Origin: Bacteroidota bacterium
GTDB lineage: Bacteria > Bacteroidota > Bacteroidia > Chitinophagales > Chitinophagaceae
Direction of reading: 5' to 3'
Length of the DNA: 5,095 nt
Assembly (NCBI GenBank): GCA_023433755.1
Contig: JAEYUA010000099.1
Location: 1 to 5,095, forward strand
Shown: positions 1 through 5,095 of the stretch, one piece after another
Position numbering within the stretch: position 1 is the first letter of the stretch
Layout of the letters: the number at the start of each line of letters is the position of its first letter
Program-made: the position numbers and the translations under genes
Notes under the pieces: model-generated
Database searches by the model: none
Seen by the model: the letters and a program-made list of their open reading frames with translations, nothing else
What the model was told of the DNA's origin: nothing

Positions 1-2135
1 AGGTCTAAACGGTGATAAGGTTTCAGCCTGTACTTATTAATGCTGCTGTACTCCTGTGTAAGAACACCATTGATAAAATAAAACCGCTCCGGCAGCGAGG
101 TGGCATTACCCGTGCCATACACGAATACTGCGGAGAATTTCCATTGCTTGTTGAATTCATAAGTACCCACAACCGAAAGATCATGCCTGCGGTCATATTT
201 TGCCGGGTATTTTAAACCTTCATTCAGGCCAGGAAATTTGCGCCAGGTCCAGGACAACGTGTAACCAATCCAGCCCGTGAAACGGCCCCGTACTTTGTTC
301 ACAAAAAATTCCGCACCATAACTCCATCCTTTCCCAAAAACAAATTCTTCCTCCGGATCGGTAAGCCCCGGTGTATATCCTTCCCTGTACTCGATCTGGT
401 TGCGCATGTTCTTATAGTAAACCTCAATGGAAGCTTCGTACTGGTTGTCTTTAAAATTCCTGAAATAACCAGCCGCATACTGCCAACTCACCTGTGGTTT
501 CACCCTGAAAGTACTGGGCACCCACAAATCGGTGGGCAGCGTGGTACCCGCATTGCTGACCAGGTGAATGAACTGCAGGTTCCTGGAAGCGGAAGCCTTG
601 ACCGATCCTTTTTCACCTAATGAATATCTCATGGTTGCCCGTGGCTCCAGTCCATGATAATTCACCACTTTCGACCAGGAATTATAAATGGAACTGTCCG
701 TTACATTCTGGTCGACATCCCTAGTGTACATTTTATAAGGACCGATCTGTGAAAACCCGGCCCATCTCACACCATAATTCAGTTTCAGCTTTTCACTGAC
801 ATCCCAGTCATCCTGTATATACAGCGCTTTCTCCAGTGCAAATTTCTCTCCCTCTGAAACAGGTTTAAATATTACACTGTCCTGTTGTCCTGATGTAACA
901 TTGGGAATGAACTTGTGATAGGTAAGCAGTCCGCCGAATTTGAGCTTATGATTGCCGGAGGGATAATAATCAAAATCGATTTTGGCATTGCCATCCCTGA
1001 TACCCGAAGCCAGCTTGATATTGAAATTATTTTGCGCCGCACCAAAGCTAAAGTTATAATCGTTGTACACCAGCGTTGTATTGGCAAACAGCTTCGGGTT
1101 GAATACATGGTTCCACCTTAGTGTTGCTGTTGAATTACCCCAGGGAATATCGGCTTTGAAGGAAAGCTCTGAATTGTTGAAGGTAAAAACATCCCTGCCG
1201 AAATAACCACTGAGATAGATACGGTCCTTGTCAGAGAAACGGTAATTGATCTTCGCGTTCAGGTCATAGAAATAATAACCGGATCCATAAAAATTGCTGG
1301 TCTTTTTGATAAAGGGTTTCACCAGCGCATCGATATAGGTTCTTCGTGCAGAAACAATAAAGGAAGCTTTATTTTTTACAATGGGTCCCTGCAACGAAAG
1401 CCTGGATGCTATTAATCCCAAACCGCCTTCTCCCTGGAATTTATTGGTATTCCCGTCTTTCATGGTCACGTCAAGCACAGACGACAGCCTCCCACCAAAT
1501 TGCGCAGGCATGCCTCCTTTGATCAATGTGACATTCTTGATGGCGTCGGAATTAAAAATGGAAAAGAAACCAAACAGGTGACCTGTATTATAAACGACTG
1601 CATCATCAAGCAGGATCAGGTTCTGGTCGGGACCTCCTCCCCTCACATAAAAACCTGCATTTCCTTCACCCGCGTTCCTCACGCCGGGCATGAGCTGGAT
1701 GGTTTTTAGAATATCCACTTCACCCATGAAGGCCGGTATATTTTTGATCTGGTTGATGGAAAGATCCACCTTACCCATTTGAGCCTCCCTCACGTTCTGG
1801 TCCCTTCGCCTGCTGTACACCACGATCTCGTTGAGGGCTTCCGACCTTAATTTCAGGAAAACATTCAGCTCAATATTTTTATCAAGGCTTATGCTGAAAG
1901 AATTTGCCTGGTAGGTAACATGGCTCACTAACACTTCGTAGTTGCCCTGGTCAAGTGTAATGGAATAGAAACCGTACTGGTTGCTGCTCACATTTTTTCC
2001 ATTCACGGAAATGGTGGCATTGATGATGGATTCACCTGTAACACTGTCTTTCACATAACCATTAAGCGTGAACTTTTGCTGGGCAGAAGAAACAATACTG
2101 CCAGCGAGCAAAAAAGCAAGGATCAATAAACGCAT
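1..2135 (-). CDS. TonB-dependent outer-membrane receptor with CarboxypepD_reg-like N-terminal domain (partial, C-terminus off the left edge)
   Basis: Outer-membrane gated channel that would import a ligand using TonB/ExbBD energy. The minus-strand frame stays open for 711 codons from the ATG at 2135 to the window edge. Residues 1-18 form a signal peptide ending SSA before QQ. Residues about 20-97 look like the carboxypeptidase-regulatory-like beta-sandwich (LNGYVKDSVTGESI, then NQYGFYSI). LNEIVVYS at 101-108 is where a TonB box is expected. The plug spans about 115-225, with MPGVRN (149-154), FYVRGGGPDQNLILLDD (162-178) and IKGGMPAQFGGRLSSVLDV (205-223). The rest is beta-barrel with many aromatic strand ends. 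Such receptors are usually somewhat under 800 aa, so perhaps 60-100 residues are missing. It is not SusC-like: too short and no SusD beside it. The plug wording resembles Bacteroidota receptors often found next to DUF4249 lipoproteins. It is translationally coupled to the upstream lipoprotein gene. The substrate cannot be read from sequence. Confidence 0.95.
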   Translation of the reverse strand, partial: MRLLILAFLLAGSIVSSAQQKFTLNGYVKDSVTGESIINATISVNGKNVSSNQYGFYSITLDQGNYEVLVSHVTYQANSFSISLDKNIELNVFLKLRSEALNEIVVYSRRRDQNVREAQMGKVDLSINQIKNIPAFMGEVDILKTIQLMPGVRNAGEGNAGFYVRGGGPDQNLILLDDAVVYNTGHLFGFFSIFNSDAIKNVTLIKGGMPAQFGGRLSSVLDVTMKDGNTNKFQGEGGLGLIASRLSLQGPIVKNKASFIVSARRTYIDALVKPFIKKTSNFYGSGYYFYDLNAKINYRFSDKDRIYLSGYFGRDVFTFNNSELSFKADIPWGNSTATLRWNHVFNPKLFANTTLVYNDYNFSFGAAQNNFNIKLASGIRDGNAKIDFDYYPSGNHKLKFGGLLTYHKFIPNVTSGQQDSVIFKPVSEGEKFALEKALYIQDDWDVSEKLKLNYGVRWAGFSQIGPYKMYTRDVDQNVTDSSIYNSWSKVVNYHGLEPRATMRYSLGEKGSVKASASRNLQFIHLVSNAGTTLPTDLWVPSTFRVKPQVSWQYAAGYFRNFKDNQYEASIEVYYKNMRNQIEYREGYTPGLTDPEEEFVFGKGWSYGAEFFVNKVRGRFTGWIGYTLSWTWRKFPGLNEGLKYPAKYDRRHDLSVVGTYEFNKQWKFSAVFVYGTGNATSLPERFYFINGVLTQEYSSINKYRLKPYHRLD

Positions 2136-2137
2136 CA
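2133..2137 (-). promoter_or_regulatory. TGATG stop/start overlap coupling lipoprotein to receptor
   Basis: On the minus strand the lipoprotein stop TGA (2137-2135) and the receptor start ATG (2135-2133) share the base at 2135. Only a weak purine-rich stretch (AAAAGAGAA) precedes the ATG, so the receptor is probably translated by terminating ribosomes re-initiating. This fixes the receptor start and implies a linked expression ratio of the two proteins. Confidence 0.8.
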
Positions 2138-2731
2138 GTTCTCTTTTACCCTGTCAATCTTTCCTTCGAGTGTTCCGCATTCCAGCATGCCTGCCTTGTA
2201 ATAAGGATGGTGCAATCCCAGGTAAGGATTTCTTTTATCTTCAGTTTTGCTGAGCCATACGCCACGCCCGGTATCATTGAAGGGCATGGTGCATTCGTGC
2301 AGGTAGATCCTCGACTGGTCATAACCCGCTGTTTCCAGAAACCGGAAAAGATTTTCTGATAAAATATGGAAACTGTGCCGGCGGGCGGTAAGGTCTTTTG
2401 TAACGGTAAGTTCAAGAGCCGTATTCCGCACCTCGGAAAAAGCAGTATCGCCGGTGGCCAGCCTGCTTTTCAGTGCACCGGTCGCGGTATCCATTCTTGC
2501 GGATAGCTGGTCCACTTTTTCTTTCAGTTGCATGGCAGCACTGTCGATAGCGGTGGAATCCCAGTTCACCAGTAATTCAGACAAATTGTAATAACTGTCC
2601 AGCACCCCTTTAAAATCCTGGTTCATTTCATTGCTGAAAGAACTTTGTGAAGTGCTGGAAAGCGCAGCGGGTTTTTTATCATCGGTGCAAGCTGCTAAAA
2701 ACACCAAAAATGCCAATGCCAATAGCCTCAT
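2135..2731 (-). CDS. Lipoprotein with DUF3347-like C-terminal region, putative metal-binding
   Basis: A 198-residue secreted lipoprotein. The N-terminus MRLLALAFLVFLAAC is a signal peptide with a lipobox (LAAC), so Cys15 would be lipidated. TDDKK follows directly, an acidic stretch resembling the Bacteroidota surface lipoprotein export signal. A low-complexity Ser-rich linker covers 24-34. Helical segments at about 36-130 (FKGVLDSYYNLSELLVNWDS; later RRHSFHILSENLFRFLE) match the layout of DUF3347, a family found alone or attached to CusB-like metal efflux proteins in Bacteroidota. The C-terminal signature follows: HECTMPF (145-151), GVWLSK (157-162), RNPYLG (167-172) and GMLECG (181-186). His145, Cys147, Met149, His174, His175, Met182 and Cys185 are plausible metal ligands. 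I start at the ATG at 2731 because the longer TTG start at 2761 would precede the promoter box and spoil the signal peptide. It is the first gene of an operon with the receptor. The family match is from memory of motifs; metal binding is inference. Confidence 0.85.
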   Translation of the reverse strand: MRLLALAFLVFLAACTDDKKPAALSSTSQSSFSNEMNQDFKGVLDSYYNLSELLVNWDSTAIDSAAMQLKEKVDQLSARMDTATGALKSRLATGDTAFSEVRNTALELTVTKDLTARRHSFHILSENLFRFLETAGYDQSRIYLHECTMPFNDTGRGVWLSKTEDKRNPYLGLHHPYYKAGMLECGTLEGKIDRVKEN

Positions 2732-2747
2732 CTTGAAAATCTTTGGG

Positions 2748-2755
2748 CAAAAGTA
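2748..2755 (-). promoter_or_regulatory. Bacteroidota -7 promoter box for the lipoprotein-receptor operon
   Basis: The minus strand reads TACTTTTG, an exact match to the Bacteroidota sigma-ABfr -7 consensus TAnnTTTG. It ends 16 bases before the ATG at 2731, so transcription would start about 10-13 bases upstream of the start codon and leave a very short leader. I see no convincing TTTG -33 element at the usual spacing upstream, which lowers confidence. Confidence 0.5.
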
Positions 2756-2791
2756 AACCAAGGCGAAGAGATGCCCTCATTTTAGGGGCTG

Positions 2792-2802
2792 TTAAACTTT
2801 AA
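2792..2802. repeat. AT-rich perfect palindrome in the divergent intergenic region
   Basis: TTAAA-C-TTTAA, five-base arms around a single central base. It lies about 40 bases upstream of each promoter box, a position where a regulator could touch both divergent genes. Such short AT-rich palindromes also arise by chance. Confidence 0.35.
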
Positions 2803-2807
2803 GATCT

Positions 2808-2829
2808 GGTAAAAGGACTGTTTTTTACC
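2808..2829. repeat. 7-bp inverted repeat, possible operator
   Basis: GGTAAAA (2808-2814) is repeated inverted as TTTTACC (2823-2829) with an 8-base spacer. It sits 13 bases upstream of the -7 box of the ABC-F gene and so covers the place where its -33 element should be. It is too AT-rich, and wrongly placed between two divergent starts, to be a terminator. If functional it would more likely be a protein-binding site. Confidence 0.35.
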
Positions 2830-2842
2830 CTTGTGGGTTGAT

Positions 2843-2850
2843 TATCTTTG
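2843..2850 (+). promoter_or_regulatory. Bacteroidota -7 promoter box for the ABC-F gene
   Basis: TATCTTTG matches the Bacteroidota -7 consensus TAnnTTTG exactly and ends 27 bases before the ATG at 2878, predicting a leader of about 20 bases. No clear TTTG -33 element is seen at normal spacing; that position holds a T-run (2821-2826) inside the inverted repeat. The leader is A/T-rich and lacks a Shine-Dalgarno sequence, as is common in this phylum. Confidence 0.55.
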
Positions 2851-2877
2851 CGGCTTCCAATCAAATAGACAATTTTC

Positions 2878-4848
2878 ATGCTGGCTGGCCTACAAAATGT
2901 AACATTCGAATTTGGTGCAAGGTTGATCGTAAAAGATGCCACCTGGCATATTCACCCGGGAGAAAGAATTGGGCTTATCGGTTATAACGGTACCGGTAAA
3001 TCCACTTTGCTTAAAGTTCTTGTAGGCGAATACCTTCCCTCCAATGGTACGGTTGAAAGAAGCCGCAGCACTTCTATTGGCTACTTGCACCAGGACCTGC
3101 TCAGTTTTGAAACCAGTGAATCCATCGTGGAAGTGGCCATGCATGCTTTTGACAAGGCTAAGGCATTGGAAAAAGAACTTGACCGCATGGTGAAGGAACT
3201 GGAGGTGAACCAGACCGACAAACTGCTGGATGATTACAGCCATAAACTGCATGAATTTGAAGAAGCAGGCGGTTATGTGATGCAGCACCAGACCGAAGAG
3301 ATCCTCCAGGGACTCGGGTTCGCCAATGCAGACCTGCAAAGGCCTTACCGCGAATTCAGTGGTGGCTGGCGCATGCGGGTGCTGCTGGCAAAGATGATCC
3401 TGCAGCAACCCGATCTTTTGTTATTGGATGAACCGACCAACCACCTTGACCTTCCTTCTATCGAATGGCTTGAAAAATACCTGACCCACCACCAGGGATC
3501 GGTGGTGATTGTGAGCCATGATAAATATTTTTTGAACCGCATGGTCACCAAGATCGTGGAGGTTTACCAGCAGCAACTGCATATCTACAATGGCAATTTT
3601 GATTATTATGAAAAGGAAAAAGCCATTCGTATTGACCAGCAGCAGAAGGCTTACGAAAACCAGCAGGATTATATCCGCCAGAATGAAAGGCTGGTAGAAA
3701 GGTTCCGCGCCAAGGCCAGCAAGGCGGCTATGGCGCAGAGTATCATGAAAAAGCTGGATAAGCTCGACCGAATCGAGGATGTGGAGATCGAAAGACCCAA
3801 TATCCGCATTAATTTCAGGGTGGATAAACAGCCTGGAAAAGTTCTGGTGGAATTGAAAGACATCACCAAAAAATTTGGTGAGAATGTGATCGTAAAGCAT
3901 ACCGGGGCAGAGATCGACCGGGGTGACAAGATCGCATTGATTGGTGCGAACGGAAAAGGAAAGTCAACCCTCCTCCGCATCATTGCCGGCCAGGAAACCT
4001 TTGAAGGCGAACGCAAATGGGGACATAATGTTGACGAAAGTTTTTATGCCCAGCACCAGCTCGAAGCGCTCAATATCAATAATACCATCCTGGATGAGAT
4101 GAAGGAATGCGGCAGCCAGATGACCGAGCTGGAATTAAGAGGACTGCTGGGATGTTTTTTATTCAGCGGTGATGATGCGGATAAAAAGATCAGGATCCTC
4201 AGTGGAGGTGAAAAAGCAAGGGTAGCCCTGGCCAAGACCATTGTAAGCAAGGCCAATTTCCTGATGCTGGATGAACCGACCAACCACCTCGACATGCATA
4301 GCTGCGACCTGCTGATCGAAGCTTTGAATAAATACCAGGGTAGCATCATTTTGGTGAGTCACGATCGTTATTTCATTTCCAAAACAGCCAATAAGATCTG
4401 GGAGATCGTAGACCAGGAGATCAAGGAATTCAAGGGCGGTTATGAAGAGTGGGTTGAATGGAAGGAAAGAATGGCGGCCAACCAGGTGAAAGCTAAGAAA
4501 GAAGGCGCCAGGCAGGAGCCCGAATCAAAAAAAAACGATAAGCCGGTAAAGGCTGTAACACCTCCTGCTGCAACCACCCCGCAGGTTGATAAAAATGAAC
4601 TGCGCAGGGAACTGCAGAAGTTGCAGAAACAATTTCAGCAGCTTGAGAGAAAACTGGAAGATCTGAACCAGCAGAAATCCAAACTGGAGTCCAGCCTCTC
4701 GTTACCGGAAACCTATAATAACCCGGAAACTTTCAAAAAAACTGAATCGGAATACAAGCAGGCGACTGAGAAAGTGCAGGCAGCGAATGGCCAGTATGAA
4801 GAATTGTTTGAAAAGATAATGAAGCTCGAAGAGGCCATTGAAGCTTAA
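2878..4848 (+). CDS. ABC-F family ATPase, YheS-like, with C-terminal coiled coil
   Basis: A 656-residue cytosolic twin-ATPase without membrane segments; ABC-F proteins bind the ribosomal E site and modulate translation. Domain 1: Walker A GYNGTGKST (35-43), signature SGGWR (161-165), Walker B with LLDEPTNHLD (182-191), switch His214. The inter-domain linker, about 225-310, is a charged helical pair ending in RFRAKASKAAMAQS. Domain 2: Walker A GANGKGKST (356-364), signature SGGEK (442-446), Walker B DEPTNHLD (465-472), switch His495. Both catalytic Glu (185, 466) are present. A Lys/Ala/Pro-rich linker (about 510-571) leads to a coiled coil (about 573-656). The FSGGWRMR signature, linker wording, total length and C-terminal coil recall E. 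coli YheS more than EttA or YbiT; Uup is the other possibility. An in-frame TAG at 2866-2868 leaves the ATG at 2878 as the first start. Nothing marks it as an antibiotic-resistance ABC-F. Confidence 0.96.
   Translation: MLAGLQNVTFEFGARLIVKDATWHIHPGERIGLIGYNGTGKSTLLKVLVGEYLPSNGTVERSRSTSIGYLHQDLLSFETSESIVEVAMHAFDKAKALEKELDRMVKELEVNQTDKLLDDYSHKLHEFEEAGGYVMQHQTEEILQGLGFANADLQRPYREFSGGWRMRVLLAKMILQQPDLLLLDEPTNHLDLPSIEWLEKYLTHHQGSVVIVSHDKYFLNRMVTKIVEVYQQQLHIYNGNFDYYEKEKAIRIDQQQKAYENQQDYIRQNERLVERFRAKASKAAMAQSIMKKLDKLDRIEDVEIERPNIRINFRVDKQPGKVLVELKDITKKFGENVIVKHTGAEIDRGDKIALIGANGKGKSTLLRIIAGQETFEGERKWGHNVDESFYAQHQLEALNINNTILDEMKECGSQMTELELRGLLGCFLFSGDDADKKIRILSGGEKARVALAKTIVSKANFLMLDEPTNHLDMHSCDLLIEALNKYQGSIILVSHDRYFISKTANKIWEIVDQEIKEFKGGYEEWVEWKERMAANQVKAKKEGARQEPESKKNDKPVKAVTPPAATTPQVDKNELRRELQKLQKQFQQLERKLEDLNQQKSKLESSLSLPETYNNPETFKKTESEYKQATEKVQAANGQYEELFEKIMKLEEAIEA
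3425..3446 (+). repeat. 22-bp direct repeat, copy 1 (Walker B of domain 1)
   Basis: The stretch encoding DEPTNHL is identical at nucleotide level to 4268-4289, including every synonymous position (GAT GAA CCG ACC AAC CAC CT). Protein conservation explains most of it, but codon identity over six full codons is noteworthy. The copies lie 843 bp (281 codons) apart, in frame. Confidence 0.8.
4268..4289 (+). repeat. 22-bp direct repeat, copy 2 (Walker B of domain 2)
   Basis: Second identical copy of the sequence at 3425-3446, encoding the DEPTNHL of the second ATPase domain. The next base differs (CTC against CTT for Leu), so identity stops there. Confidence 0.8.
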
Positions 4849-5095
4849 CTCTCTTTCATCTTAATAAAATCACTCACCAGGTAAGAAACCAGTTTGCCGG
4901 TCAGCTCATCTGATTTTCCATTATGAATTTCCGTGGCTCCTTCACAAATGTGGAGGTAACAGGCTTTTACATGCGCCGCGCAAAGGTTCACATACTGCCT
5001 CGCATTTAATTGTTTCAGTCCACTCGGACTCACAGCGCTGCTCAGCACATTTTCAATGGAGTCGAGGTCCAGTTCAATCCCGCAGTAATTATCTC
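4845..5095 (-). CDS. Arginase/formimidoylglutamase-family metallohydrolase (partial, C-terminal 82 residues)
   Basis: C-terminal end of a ureohydrolase-superfamily enzyme, which would hydrolyse a guanidino or formimino group using two manganese ions in the cytosol. The minus-strand frame is open from the window edge to TAA at 4847-4845. The visible part starts DNYCGIELDLDSIENVLSS. Its ELDLDSI fits the second metal-binding D-x-D motif of the family (SFDxDxxDP in classical arginases), and AVSPSGL matches the following P-G-GL turn. AAHVKACYLHICEGAT then supplies the late conserved Glu, and the protein ends GKLVSYLVSDFIKMKES. The wording recalls Bacteroidota proteins annotated as formimidoylglutamase or arginase family; arginase, agmatinase and HutG cannot be told apart from this fragment. 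The GTG at 5048 is internal, not the start, because coding continues upstream with family residues. It converges with the ABC-F gene, overlapping by 4 bp. Confidence 0.8.
   Translation of the reverse strand, partial: DNYCGIELDLDSIENVLSSAVSPSGLKQLNARQYVNLCAAHVKACYLHICEGATEIHNGKSDELTGKLVSYLVSDFIKMKES

Noticed and set aside
12..215. Plus-strand open frame of 67 codons
   Set aside because: Lies antisense inside the receptor gene, which has clear barrel-type coding sequence; no recognisable protein.
872..1121. Open frames on both strands within the receptor barrel region
   Set aside because: Both are out of frame with the continuous receptor reading frame and show no domain or composition typical of a real protein.
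1381..1709. Two overlapping plus-strand open frames
   Set aside because: Antisense to the receptor plug region, whose conserved motifs are on the minus strand.
1..2135. SusC-type polysaccharide utilisation receptor
   Set aside because: The plug motifs and expected length differ from SusC (about 1000 aa), and no SusD or glycoside hydrolase gene is visible.
2732..2761. Upstream TTG start adding MVYFCPKIFK to the lipoprotein
   Set aside because: It lies upstream of the -7 box TACTTTTG (2748-2755), so it would not be transcribed from that promoter, and it would displace the well-formed signal peptide starting MRLLALAF.
2808..2829. Hairpin as a transcription terminator
   Set aside because: Weak AT-rich 7-bp stem located between two divergent gene starts, where no transcript should end.
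2890..3900. Minus-strand open frames of 172 and 159 codons opposite the ABC-F gene
   Set aside because: Shadows of a strongly conserved ABC-F coding sequence; their Cys/His/Phe-rich sequences reflect the complement of its codons and match no family I know.
2878..4848. Antibiotic-resistance ABC-F
   Set aside because: The inter-domain linker is not extended as in resistance types, and the architecture fits housekeeping YheS/Uup-type proteins.
4845..5048. Stand-alone 67-residue gene starting at GTG 5048
   Set aside because: The frame continues to the window edge with arginase-family residues (CGIELDLDSI), so it is the tail of a larger gene.

Overview
The window looks like a chromosomal segment from a Bacteroidota bacterium, probably of the Chitinophagaceae or a close relative. 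Four things point there. The TonB-dependent receptor has a carboxypeptidase-regulatory-like N-terminal domain. The lipoprotein resembles the DUF3347 family. Promoter-like boxes match the Bacteroidota -7 consensus TAnnTTTG. No clear Shine-Dalgarno sequence precedes the main forward gene. Base composition is moderate and even, and I see no mobile element, RNA gene or CRISPR array.

Left part, minus strand (1-2731): a two-gene operon read right to left. A small lipoprotein (198 aa) with a DUF3347-like C-terminal region and a His/Cys/Met-rich constellation is followed by a large outer-membrane TonB-dependent receptor. The two genes share one base in a TGATG stop/start junction. The receptor runs off the left edge, with 711 residues visible.

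Middle (2732-2877): a 146-bp divergent intergenic region. It has one TAnnTTTG box on each strand, each a short distance from its gene, with two small inverted repeats between them.

Right part: a complete ABC-F ATPase of the YheS-like type (2878-4848, plus strand) with two intact nucleotide-binding domains and a C-terminal coiled coil. It converges on the C-terminal end of an arginase/formimidoylglutamase-family enzyme (4845-5095, minus strand, cut by the right edge). The two stop codons overlap, so there is no intergenic space.

Functionally, the receptor and lipoprotein probably work together at the outer membrane; the lipoprotein residues suggest a metal such as copper, but this is inference. 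The ABC-F protein is expected to act on the ribosome and the arginase-family enzyme in nitrogen/amino-acid catabolism, and neither is obviously linked to the receptor operon. Most of the window is ordinary core-type gene content. The least conventional element is the coupled DUF3347-like lipoprotein and receptor pair.
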